Assembly: GCA_044867425.1 (NCBI GenBank)
Contig: JBIOUX010000035.1
Coordinates: 1 to 64,000, forward strand
Direction: 5' to 3'
DNA: 64,000 bases
From: CAWBJP01 sp044867425
Lineage (GTDB): Bacteria; Actinomycetota; Acidimicrobiia; IMCC26256; BP-133
Below, in pieces: positions 14,797 to 22,804 of the stretch. Both the position numbers and the translations under genes were made by a program. Below the pieces are notes generated by a model. It was not told the origin of the DNA and searched no databases. It saw nothing but the letters and a program-made list of their open reading frames with translations. Position 1 is the first letter of the stretch, and every line of letters begins with the position of its first letter.

Positions 14797-15546
14797 GTGC
14801 GGATGCGGGTGGAGGAGCTGGCCGGTCGCAGCGGCGTGTCGGTCGACACCGTGCGCTTCTACCAGAAGCAGCGGCTGCTGCCGGCGCCCGAACGCCAGGG
14901 CCGGGTCGCCTGGTACACCGCCGATCATCTGGAGCGCATGGAACGGGTCAAGGAGCTGCGCCGGCGGGGGTTCACGCTGGCGGTCATCCGCCGCTTCCTC
15001 TCCGGTGAGCTCGACGCCGCCGACGAGCCTCTGGCCGCCGCCGTGGCCGAGGCCAGCTCGGGCGACGACGAGTTCCTCACCGAGGCCGAGCTGGCCGAGC
15101 GCTCCGGCGTGCCCCTGGCGCTCATCGAAGCGGTGTCCCGGGAGGGTCTGCTGGTTCCCCGCTTCCACGAGGGCGAGCCCCGGTACACGGCCGACGACGT
15201 GCGCATCGTCTCCGCCGGCCTGCGCCTCCTCCAGGCCGGGCTGCCCCTCCCCGGGCTGCTCGAGCTGGCCCGCCGGCATCACGGCGCCATGCGGGAGGTG
15301 GCGGCTCAGGCCGTGGACCTCTTCGACACCTCGGTGCGCCAGCCGCTGCGGGCCACCGACCTGCCCGAGGACGAGAAGGCAGAGCGGCTGGTGGACGCCT
15401 TCCGGACGCTGCTGCCGGCCGTCTCCGAACTGGTGGCCCACCACTTCCGGCGCGTGCTCCTCCAGGTGGCCCAGGAGCACCTGGAGTCGGTGGGGGAACC
15501 CTCGGAGCTGGCCGCCGCAGGCGCCGAAGCGGCGAGGACCCGATGA
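14797..15546 (+). CDS. MerR-family regulator with two HTH modules
   Basis: The 249-residue protein has an N-terminal MerR-type winged HTH (VEELAGRSGVSVDTVRFYQK, residues about 5-70). A second MerR-like segment lies at about 92-165 (FLTEAELAERSGVPLALIEA, then RYTADDVRIVSAGLRLLQAG). The helical C-terminal half probably dimerises or binds an effector. The GTG start lies eight bases after a TAGAAT box, consistent with a leaderless transcript. It overlaps the menG start by 4 bases, so it may regulate the menaquinone genes it precedes. Confidence 0.85.
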   Translation: MRMRVEELAGRSGVSVDTVRFYQKQRLLPAPERQGRVAWYTADHLERMERVKELRRRGFTLAVIRRFLSGELDAADEPLAAAVAEASSGDDEFLTEAELAERSGVPLALIEAVSREGLLVPRFHEGEPRYTADDVRIVSAGLRLLQAGLPLPGLLELARRHHGAMREVAAQAVDLFDTSVRQPLRATDLPEDEKAERLVDAFRTLLPAVSELVAHHFRRVLLQVAQEHLESVGEPSELAAAGAEAARTR

Positions 15547-16268
15547 CGCCCGGCGCCGGCGCCACGCTGCCCACCGGCGAGGCCAAGGTGGCGGCCGTCG
15601 ACGCCATGTTCGATGCCATCGCCCCCCGCTACGACCTGTGCAACCGGGTGATCAGCCTGGGCCTGGACGTGGGGTGGCGCCGGCGGACCGTGCAGGCGCT
15701 GGGCCTGCCCGCCGGCGCCCTGGTGCTCGATCTGGCCTGCGGCACCGGCGACCTGTGCCGGGAGCTGCGCCGGGCCGGTCTCGTGCCCGTGGGGGTCGAC
15801 CGTTCGGCGGGCATGCTGGCCGCCGCCGGGGCTCGGGGTGTCCCCGACAATGGGCGCGCCCCGGCGCCTCTGGTGCGGGGCGACGCCCTGTCCCTACCGC
15901 TGCGAGCCGGGGCCGTCGACGGGGTGGTGTGTGGCTTCGCCCTGCGCAACTTCGCTGGGCTGCCTCCGGTGTTCGCCGAATGCGCCCGGGTGGTGCGCCC
16001 CGGTGGGGTGGTGGCCTTCCTGGAGGTGGACACTCCCGACTCGGTGGTGATGCGGGCCGGGCACAAGGTCTGGTTCGGGGGTGTCGTGCCCCTCATCGGC
16101 GCCCTGCTGTCCGACGCTGCCGCCTACCGCTACCTGCCCCGCTCGGTGGCCTACCTCCCTCCGCCCGGCGAGCTGGCCGGGCTGCTGGCCGGCGCCGGCT
16201 TCGCCCGGGTGGGGCGCACCCGCCTCTCGGGCGGGATCGCCCAGCTGGTGACGGGGGTACGGTCATGA
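15543..16268 (+). CDS. menG/ubiE: demethylmenaquinone methyltransferase
   Basis: The 241-residue SAM-dependent methyltransferase has the UbiE/MenG opening VDAMFDAIAPRYDLCNRVIS and the SAM-binding motif LDLACGTGDLCRELR. GFALRNFAGLPPVFAE and RVVRPGGVVAFLEVDTPDS match the family's later motifs. It methylates demethylmenaquinone in the last step of menaquinone synthesis at the membrane surface. It overlaps both neighbours by 4 bases (ATGA), so it is co-expressed with the MerR regulator and isochorismate synthase. Confidence 0.92.
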   Translation: MTPGAGATLPTGEAKVAAVDAMFDAIAPRYDLCNRVISLGLDVGWRRRTVQALGLPAGALVLDLACGTGDLCRELRRAGLVPVGVDRSAGMLAAAGARGVPDNGRAPAPLVRGDALSLPLRAGAVDGVVCGFALRNFAGLPPVFAECARVVRPGGVVAFLEVDTPDSVVMRAGHKVWFGGVVPLIGALLSDAAAYRYLPRSVAYLPPPGELAGLLAGAGFARVGRTRLSGGIAQLVTGVRS

Positions 16269-17482
16269 AGCTCCTGACCAGCCGGACCCGTCCGCTGCCC
16301 GGCGGCATCGACCACCTCCTGTCCCGCCTCGGTCCCGACGGCTTCGCCTGGCTCCGCGACGGCTGCGGCTTCGTCACCGCCGGGGTGGCGGCCCGCATCC
16401 CGGTCGGGCCCGGGGCGGGCCGCTTCGAACGGGCGGCGGCCGACCTGTCAGGGTTCTTCGCCGCCATCGAGGTCGACGACGCCGTCGACCTCCCCGGCAC
16501 CGGGCCGGTGGCGGTGGGGGCCCTGCCCTTCTCCGACTCGGCGGCGGGCGAGCTGGTGGTCCCTGCTCTGGTCGTGGGCCGCGACGCCGGCGGGACGGCC
16601 TGGGTCACCGAGACGGAGCCGGCGGCGGCGGCGGCCTCGCCGGCGGCGGCGCCCGGGGTGAACGGACTGTCCTTCTCGGCCAAGGAACACCCCGACAAGG
16701 AGGAGTGGACCTCCAACGTGCGCCGGGTGCTGGGCGCCATCGGCGCCGGGCACGTGCGCAAGGTGGTGCTGGCCCGCGAGGTCGTGCTCGAGGCGGACAA
16801 GCCCTTCGACCGCCAGAAGCTGCTCGAGCGCCTGGGCCACAGCCACCCGACGTGCTTCACCTATGCCGCGGGCGGCTTCGTGGGGGCCAGCCCCGAGCTG
16901 CTGGTGCGCCGGCGGGGCGACGAGGTGGAGTCGTGCCCCATGGCCGGCACCGTGGCCCGGGGCTCGACCCCGCCCGAGGACGACGCCCTGGTCGACGCCC
17001 TGTCCCACTCGGCCAAGGAGGCCGAGGAGCACTCGCTCCTGGTGGAGGCCGTGGTCGACGCCCTGGCCCCCCTGTGCGCCGAGGGCCCCGAGGCGGCCGC
17101 CGCCGAGGTCGTGCGCCTGCCCACCGTGTCCCACCTGGCCACCCGGGTGCGGGGGCGACTGGCGGCGCCGGCGCCCTCGGTGCTGTCCCTGGCCGGCAAG
17201 CTCCACCCCACCCCGGCCGTCGGCGGCCTCCCCCGCCCCGCCGCCCTGGCCGCCATCGCCACCCTGGAGGGCTTCGACCGCGGCCTCTACGCCGGCCCCG
17301 TCGGCTGGGTGGACGCCTCCGGCGAAGGCGAGTGGGCCGTCGCCCTGCGGGGCGCCGAGCTCGACGGCTCCCGGGCCCGCCTGGTGGCCGGCGCCGGCAT
17401 CGTGGCCGGCTCCGATCCCGACGCCGAGTGGGACGAGACGGAAGCCAAGCTCCAGGCGATGCTCTCCGCCGTCCGGTCCTGA
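16265..17482 (+). CDS. menF: isochorismate synthase
   Basis: The 405-residue chorismate-binding enzyme converts chorismate to isochorismate at the entry of the menaquinone pathway. Family motifs are GHVRKVVLAREVVLEA, GASPELLVRRRGDEVESCPM, AGTVARGSTP, LHPTPAVGGLPRPAAL and GPVGWVDASGEGEWAVALRG, in the expected order. The start ATG at 16265 overlaps the menG stop. A long open frame upstream in the same phase is only a shadow of the two preceding genes. The partner men genes lie 31 kb away at 48.9-54.0 kb. Confidence 0.93.
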   Translation: MKLLTSRTRPLPGGIDHLLSRLGPDGFAWLRDGCGFVTAGVAARIPVGPGAGRFERAAADLSGFFAAIEVDDAVDLPGTGPVAVGALPFSDSAAGELVVPALVVGRDAGGTAWVTETEPAAAAASPAAAPGVNGLSFSAKEHPDKEEWTSNVRRVLGAIGAGHVRKVVLAREVVLEADKPFDRQKLLERLGHSHPTCFTYAAGGFVGASPELLVRRRGDEVESCPMAGTVARGSTPPEDDALVDALSHSAKEAEEHSLLVEAVVDALAPLCAEGPEAAAAEVVRLPTVSHLATRVRGRLAAPAPSVLSLAGKLHPTPAVGGLPRPAALAAIATLEGFDRGLYAGPVGWVDASGEGEWAVALRGAELDGSRARLVAGAGIVAGSDPDAEWDETEAKLQAMLSAVRS

Positions 17483-17500
17483 CTTCTCTGGCGACGCGTC

Positions 17501-18967
17501 CTACAGCGACGCCCAGACGTTCTTCGGACGGGAGAACTCCCGGATGCCGGCCAGGCCCCCGAGGCGGCCGTAGCCGCTCTGCTTGGTCCCGCCGAAGGGG
17601 ACGGAGCCGGGAACGCCGGGGAAGCCGTTGATCCAGACGTTGCCCGCCTCCAGTGCCGCCGCCATGCGGTGGGCCCGCTTGAAGTCGTTGGTCTGGATGT
17701 AGGCGGCGAGGCCGTAGGGGTGGTCGTTGGCGATGGACAGCGCCTCGGACTCGGTCTCGAAGCGCTGCATGGACATGACCGGTCCGAAGATCTCGTGCTG
17801 GGCCAGGTCGGAGGCGTTGTCGACGTCGGCGAAGATGGTGGGGGCGATGAAGTAGCCGTCGGCCAGGTCCCCGTCCAGCCGGTGGCCACCGGTCACCAGC
17901 CTGCCCTCCCGGTTGCGCTGCGTGCGCTCCACCACCCCGAGCACCCGGTCGCACGCACCCTGGCTGATGACGGGGCCCATCCTGGTGGTGGGTGAGGCCG
18001 GGTCACCGATGGGGATCTGCTCCACCATGGTCCGGCACCGCTCGATGATCTCGTCGTAGACGGGCGCCTGGACCAGGACCCGGGTACCGATGAGGCAGGC
18101 CTGCCCGCTCATGTAGACGACGGCGGAGATGGCGAGCTCGGCGGCTTCTTCGAGGTTGGCGTCGGCGAAGATGATGTTGGCCGACTTGCCCCCCAGCTCC
18201 AGCGTGACCGGGGTCAGGTTGGTGAGAGCGGCGGCCAGCACTTCTTTGGCCACGGCGCTGCTGCCCATGAAGTGGATCTTGTCCACCCCGGGGTGACGGA
18301 CAAGGGCGTCGCCGGCCTCGGGACCGCCCGGCACGATGTTGACCACGCCGGGCGGGAAGCCGGCCTCGAGGAGCAGCTGGCCCACCCGCAGGGCACTGAG
18401 CGGAGCGGGGCGCGACGGCTTGAGCACCACGGTGTTGCCGGCCGCCAGCGCCGGGGCCAGCGTCATGCCCAGGGAGGGCACCGGACCGTTCCAGGGGATG
18501 ATGATGCCCACCACGCCATAGGGCTCGCTGAGGGTGTAGTCGAGGGCGGGCTCCGGCCAGGTGGTGATGACGTCGCCGCCCACCTTGTCGGCCCAGCCGG
18601 CGTTGTAGGTGAAGGCGTCGGCGATGGTGGCCGGCCCCTTCCCCGCCATCCAGATGGGCGTGCCGTTCTCGAACACCGACAGCCGGCCGATGGCGTCCGC
18701 CTGCTCCTTCATCAGGGCGGCGAAGCGCAGCATGACGTCGCGGCGACGGTCGACGGTCCAGGACCTCCATTCGGGCGATGCCGCCCGGGCCGCCCGCACC
18801 GCCTCGTCGATTTCCCTGGCGCCGGCCAGGGGCACCCGGACGGTGGGCTTGCCCGTGGCCGGGTACTCGTGCTGGAACTCGCCGCCGCTGGCCTCGGTCA
18901 CCAGCTCGTCGCCGATGAGCAGTCCCGGCCGGGGGAAGAAATCGAGGTCCGCCTCCGCGATGGTCAT
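17501..18967 (-). CDS. NAD(P)-dependent aldehyde dehydrogenase
   Basis: The 488-residue protein has the ALDH order: IIPWNGPVPSLGMTLAPAL (cofactor/substrate channel), VVLKPSRPAPLSALRVGQLL, HFMGSSAVAKEVL, VTLELGGKSANIIF (general-base Glu) and MSGQACLIGTRVLV (catalytic Cys). EIFGPVMSMQRFETESEALS follows. The length is normal for the superfamily. The substrate is not determined. The gene overlaps the upstream TetR gene by 4 bases, so the regulator probably responds to the same aldehyde or its precursor. It is convergent with menF. Confidence 0.9.
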   Translation of the reverse strand: MTIAEADLDFFPRPGLLIGDELVTEASGGEFQHEYPATGKPTVRVPLAGAREIDEAVRAARAASPEWRSWTVDRRRDVMLRFAALMKEQADAIGRLSVFENGTPIWMAGKGPATIADAFTYNAGWADKVGGDVITTWPEPALDYTLSEPYGVVGIIIPWNGPVPSLGMTLAPALAAGNTVVLKPSRPAPLSALRVGQLLLEAGFPPGVVNIVPGGPEAGDALVRHPGVDKIHFMGSSAVAKEVLAAALTNLTPVTLELGGKSANIIFADANLEEAAELAISAVVYMSGQACLIGTRVLVQAPVYDEIIERCRTMVEQIPIGDPASPTTRMGPVISQGACDRVLGVVERTQRNREGRLVTGGHRLDGDLADGYFIAPTIFADVDNASDLAQHEIFGPVMSMQRFETESEALSIANDHPYGLAAYIQTNDFKRAHRMAAALEAGNVWINGFPGVPGSVPFGGTKQSGYGRLGGLAGIREFSRPKNVWASL

Positions 18968-19644
18968 CTCCGCCTCCTTGTGGGCGTGCTCGCCTCACTC
19001 GCCGTGCTCGCCTGACTCGCCGTGCTCGCCGTCCCGGCCAGCAACGCCAGGCACGACTCGGCCACGGCCTCGGGGTCGTGGCGATCGGGGTCGAACCACT
19101 TGTAGTGCCAGGTCGTCGCCCCCAGCAGCACTTGGGCTCCGTACCAGGGGTCGACGGGCGGGATCACCCCGCCGTCGACGGCCTCCTTGACCAGGGCCAC
19201 GATCTCCTTGAGAAAATGGCGCTCCTTCTCCACGATCTCCGCCTCGTAGCGGTCGTCGAGCGCACCCCGGTCGTCGAAGAGCACCTTGACCATGCCGGCC
19301 CGCTGCGCCACCTCGGTGACCTGGTTCCGGATGAAGGCCACCAGGCGCTGGCGGGGATCGCCGATGTCCCGGCTCTCCTCGAGCTGGCGGATGGCGGCGG
19401 AGATGGCCCGGTCGTGGATGAGGTAGAGCAGGTGGGCCTTGGACGGGACGTAGTGGTAGAGGCTGGCCCGCCGGAAGTCCACGGCGGCGGCGATGTCATC
19501 GAGGGTGGCCGAGTCGTAGCCCCGGAGGCCGAACGCCCGGACGGCGGCGTCGATGATCTCCTCCAGCCGGGCCAGGTACTCCGGCGACGGCTGGTCCAGC
19601 CGGGGCCGGCCCCGACGCCGCCGGGGAGCAGCAACCTCAGCCAT
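18964..19644 (-). CDS. TetR-family regulator
   Basis: The 226-residue protein has an N-terminal TetR HTH (EEIIDAAVRAFGLRGYDSAT, then IAAAVDFRRASLYHYVPSKA), with a basic tail before it (RRRRGRPRLDQPSP). The C-terminal helical domain (about residues 80-205) should bind a small ligand. A low-complexity Ala/Ser/Thr tail contains repeated TAST/ASEAS. It forms an operon with the aldehyde dehydrogenase gene. Repeats at 19661-19700, immediately upstream, are the likely operator. Confidence 0.9.
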   Translation of the reverse strand: MAEVAAPRRRRGRPRLDQPSPEYLARLEEIIDAAVRAFGLRGYDSATLDDIAAAVDFRRASLYHYVPSKAHLLYLIHDRAISAAIRQLEESRDIGDPRQRLVAFIRNQVTEVAQRAGMVKVLFDDRGALDDRYEAEIVEKERHFLKEIVALVKEAVDGGVIPPVDPWYGAQVLLGATTWHYKWFDPDRHDPEAVAESCLALLAGTASTASQASTASEASTPTRRRR

Positions 19645-19660
19645 CCGATCCCCTCGTGTC

Positions 19661-19700
19661 TTTCGATCGACATTTATTTCGATCGACGCATCTGTCGAAA
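19661..19700. promoter_or_regulatory. operator-like repeats between TetR and LPRTG genes
   Basis: TTTCGATCGAC occurs twice in direct orientation (19661-19671 and 19677-19687), each containing the palindrome TCGATCGA. A GTCGAAA half-site in the other orientation follows at 19694-19700, in an AT-rich patch. The 16-bp spacing places the copies on roughly one face of the helix. This suits autoregulation of the leftward tetR-aldehyde dehydrogenase operon and could also affect the rightward gene. Confidence 0.65.
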
Positions 19701-19770
19701 AAAATAGGCGCGGCGGGCGCGGGTGTCAATGCCCCGTGCTTCCGGCGGGCAGAGGCGCCACACTGGTGGA

Positions 19771-21720
19771 ATGCGGGCACGAAAGGGACATCTCGTTCTC
19801 ATGGTCGCCGTCGCCACACTGGTTCTGGGCGGGTCGGCGGCGACGGCCATTCCCCTGGCTCGGGTCCCCACCGAAGCAGACCCCCTGGTCTTCACGGGGA
19901 CGGGGGTGCCTTCGGTGCCGGACACCGCCGCCACTCCTCCGACCGTGGAGTTCCTCCGCCGGGGCCTGCTGGCTGGCCTGGAGCCGGTCATCCCGGCGGT
20001 GACCCCCGCCGCGGCATCGCCCAACGATGCCTTCGCGGCGCTGCCTGCCGATGGCTTCGCCGCCTACGCCACCGGCACCGCCCACCACACCGACCAGGAA
20101 CTCTCGGGTGAGGACGTCGGGGCCGAGATCGACATGGCCGCCTCCGACGCCGCCTACGCCTCGCGTGCGCTGCTTGCGCTCAGCGATGAGCTGGGCCGCC
20201 CCATCGTGGGTCCGCTCGCCGCCGGCAACGGCTTTGGGCGGGGCCGGGCCCTGCAGGTCACCCCTCCCGAGGCACTCGGGACCGACGCCGACCTCGAGGA
20301 CCTTGACGATCCCGCCGAGGCCAAGGCGCCGCCGTCGAAGGCACCGGTGTCCAAGGAGACCCAGTTTGACCTGAGCCCAGTCCTCCGGGCTGACACCTTC
20401 CAGGCCGAGGCCTCGGCCCGCGCCGTGGCCACCGGCTGTGTCATCGGCAACGATCTGGCGCGCGGGTCCGCCTCGGCCAATGACACCGACCTCGTCGACT
20501 CCGATCCCGACGACAACAGCACTCAGCCGCTGCTGTCGGTCGGCGCCGACGAACCGCCCCGAGCGGTGACCCAATCGATCTCCCGCGCCACGCTCGTGCC
20601 ACTCGGTGACAGGCCGGGGCGCTTCGGGGTCATGGCCGAGACCCGCCAGACAATCGCGCCGATCACCTTCGGACTGCCCGGGATCGAGGAGAAGTTCACC
20701 GTCGAGGTCGGAGGGGAATGGGCGCTGCGGGCCCGGGCCGACGGGAAGACGGGGACCATCAGCTTCGGACCGGAGCCGGGCTCCGGCGACCAGCCGATGC
20801 TGCGCCTCATCCAGGGCAAAGAGGTGATCGACGAGGTCGGATTGCGGGAGATCGGCGGCCGGACGGGGATCTACATCGACGGCAAGCCCGTGGGCGAGAT
20901 CCGGGTCGGGGGGGAGGCGCGCGCCATCGGGGGCAACGTCAAGTCCACGCCCACCGAGACACCGACGTTGGCCGCCGCCGCCGTCGACATCGTGGTCATG
21001 CGGCTCTTCGATCCGCGGGCCGAGATGCGTGTCGGCCACATGGAGGTCGCCGTGAGGCTGCCCGCCGACGGCGTCGAGTGTCCCGGGATCGCACTCAAGA
21101 AACAGTCCCAGCCCGCTTCCGTCCGGCCCGGCGACAAGCTCAGCTGGACAGTCAGCATCTCGAATCCGAACGACTGCGCCCTCGACAAGGTCAAGGTGCA
21201 AGACGCCACGACCGTCACCGCGGGGGTGAGCTGGCGAGCCGTCACGACCACTCCGAAAGCGTCGCGGGCCACGGACGGCAGCCTCCTCTTCGAGGGCATC
21301 GGGCCCATCCGCACCGGTGAAACGAAGACCGTGCGGATCGACGGGGAGATCGACGCCGGTTCTGCGCCCGGCAGCATCGTCAACCGGGCCACCGCCGTAG
21401 GGACCTGTGGCCCCGCGCCGGTGTCCGGCGCCGCGGAGGCCTCCATCCCGGTCGAGGTCGCCTCGCCGCCCGGCCTGGTGCAGGGGCCGTCGGCGCCCGC
21501 GGACGAAGGCGGATCGGGTCGCTCCGCCGCCGGCGCTCAGGGCGAGAATCTGATCCGTCCCGCGCCGGCCCCCTCCGGAGGTGAGTCGGCCGGGGGCTCC
21601 GATGAGGCTGCCGGCAATCTGCCCCGCACCGGAGGCCCGGCCGGGCTCCTGCTCGGCGTCTCCCTGCTGGCAACAGGAAGGTTGCTCCGACGCCTGCGGC
21701 GTCGGAAGGGGTCGTCCTAG
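19771..21720 (+). CDS. secreted LPRTG surface protein with a DUF11-like domain
   Basis: The protein has 649 residues from the ATG at 19771 (MRARKGHLVLMVAVATLVLG). It has a signal peptide, a long extracellular region, and a DUF11-like repeat at about residues 445-570 (RPGDKLSWTVSISNPNDCAL). The C-terminal sorting signal is NLPRTGG, then a hydrophobic span, then RRLRRRKGSS. It should be linked to the cell wall by a sortase, but none is encoded in the window. It precedes the secretion locus and ends with a stop codon interlocked with the convergent gene (CTAG). Confidence 0.85.
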   Translation: MRARKGHLVLMVAVATLVLGGSAATAIPLARVPTEADPLVFTGTGVPSVPDTAATPPTVEFLRRGLLAGLEPVIPAVTPAAASPNDAFAALPADGFAAYATGTAHHTDQELSGEDVGAEIDMAASDAAYASRALLALSDELGRPIVGPLAAGNGFGRGRALQVTPPEALGTDADLEDLDDPAEAKAPPSKAPVSKETQFDLSPVLRADTFQAEASARAVATGCVIGNDLARGSASANDTDLVDSDPDDNSTQPLLSVGADEPPRAVTQSISRATLVPLGDRPGRFGVMAETRQTIAPITFGLPGIEEKFTVEVGGEWALRARADGKTGTISFGPEPGSGDQPMLRLIQGKEVIDEVGLREIGGRTGIYIDGKPVGEIRVGGEARAIGGNVKSTPTETPTLAAAAVDIVVMRLFDPRAEMRVGHMEVAVRLPADGVECPGIALKKQSQPASVRPGDKLSWTVSISNPNDCALDKVKVQDATTVTAGVSWRAVTTTPKASRATDGSLLFEGIGPIRTGETKTVRIDGEIDAGSAPGSIVNRATAVGTCGPAPVSGAAEASIPVEVASPPGLVQGPSAPADEGGSGRSAAGAQGENLIRPAPAPSGGESAGGSDEAAGNLPRTGGPAGLLLGVSLLATGRLLRRLRRRKGSS

Positions 21721-22325
21721 CCTGAGGGCGCCGGAGCCGGGGCCGGCTCCACAGGCGCCGGTGCCGGTGCCGGTTCAGCGGGTGCGGGTGCGGCGGGCGC
21801 GGGCTCGGTGGCTGGCGGCGTCGCGGCCGGTGGCGGCCCTGTCTGGAACTGGACATCGCTCTCGTCAGCCGTCTGCACCGCCTGCTGCTCGGCGCCCTGC
21901 TTGACGGCAAGCTCCAACTTGACCCGCTTGATCGCCTTCGAGAACCCCGCGACGTCCTCCATCTTCAAGACCGTCACGTCCGTGGCGATGACCGCCCCGC
22001 CGGACGTGACGTAGACAACGGCCCCCGGGATCACGTCACTGGCCAGCTCGTTCTTGTTCACCGTCTTGGCCACCCTGGCCGTGTTGGGGGGCTGCTTCAC
22101 CTCCTTGCCACCTCCGCTGCCGCCGCCCCCGCTTCCTCCCGTGCCGGTGACGAGGACAACCAGGAGGATGACGGCCAGGATCCCGGCCGCGCCGGAGGAG
22201 AGGAAGGCCCAGCGGCGGTACTTGTCCTCGTCGGCACCGACGGCGACTCCGCCCTTGGCGTCCGCCTCCAGCAGGTCGTTGAGAGTGGTCACCGGGAAGT
22301 CGATGGTGTCTTCGAGCGTCGGCAT
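21717..22325 (-). CDS. single-pass membrane protein with a SAF-like domain and Pro/Ala tail
   Basis: The protein has 202 residues from the ATG at 22325 (MPTLEDTIDFPVTTLNDLLE). It has a cytoplasmic N-terminus, a membrane helix at about residues 45-65 (AAGILAVILLVVLVTGTG), a Gly/Ser linker and an extracytoplasmic domain. That domain contains NELASDVIPGAVVYVTSGGA and VTVLKMEDVAG, distantly like the SAF domain of CpaB/RcpC-type proteins. The tail repeats PAPAP/EPAPA and may span the wall. It is convergent with the LPRTG gene and divergent from the WXG100 gene, so it may be an accessory of the secretion system. That is inference. Confidence 0.65.
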   Translation of the reverse strand: MPTLEDTIDFPVTTLNDLLEADAKGGVAVGADEDKYRRWAFLSSGAAGILAVILLVVLVTGTGGSGGGGSGGGKEVKQPPNTARVAKTVNKNELASDVIPGAVVYVTSGGAVIATDVTVLKMEDVAGFSKAIKRVKLELAVKQGAEQQAVQTADESDVQFQTGPPPAATPPATEPAPAAPAPAEPAPAPAPVEPAPAPAPSG

Positions 22326-22494
22326 GGACGCTGCCTCCCTCGTCCGCCTCTCGGGCATCGGCATCGTACCGGCCCTCCTGCTCGCGCCACCAGTGAACTT
22401 GGTTGACAACGGCGACAACGCTGCGAGACCCTTTTTTGCCACATCAGACGCTTTGTACGGGTGGCATCCGGCCGAAGAGAGAGAGGAGCGTCCC

Positions 22495-22758
22495 ATGGGT
22501 ATGCAGGGCGCCGACATCATGCAGATGCAGCAGCTCGAGCAGCGGCTCTCCCAGGAGAGCCAGGCGGTCCGCGAGCTGATGAGCCGGATCGATCAGGCCC
22601 TGTCGAACACCCAGTGGACGGGCCCGGCGGCTGACCGCTTCAAGCAGGAATGGTCGGGCAACTTCGTCAAGGCCCTGAACACGCTGTCCGAGGCACTGGG
22701 CCAGAACGCCTCGGCGGTTCGCAACCGCTGGCAGGCGTTCGAAGCCGCCGCCCGCTGA
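22495..22758 (+). CDS. WXG100 (ESAT-6-like) protein
   Basis: The 87-residue helical-hairpin protein has the WXG turn as NTQWTGPAADRFKQEW (about residues 38-53). Helical arms EQRLSQESQAVRELMSRIDQ and LNTLSEALGQNASAVRNRWQ lie on either side. The ATG at 22495 is preceded by GAGAGGAG. Such proteins are small substrates or co-substrates of type VII secretion systems. The FHA-FtsK ATPase gene starts 47 bases later, so the pair forms a minimal ESX-like core. EccB, EccD and mycosin genes are not in the window. Confidence 0.88.
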   Translation: MGMQGADIMQMQQLEQRLSQESQAVRELMSRIDQALSNTQWTGPAADRFKQEWSGNFVKALNTLSEALGQNASAVRNRWQAFEAAAR

Positions 22759-22804
22759 CACCAACCCTCCCCCGGTTCCCCTTCTGAGTGGCGGGAGGCT
22801 CGCG

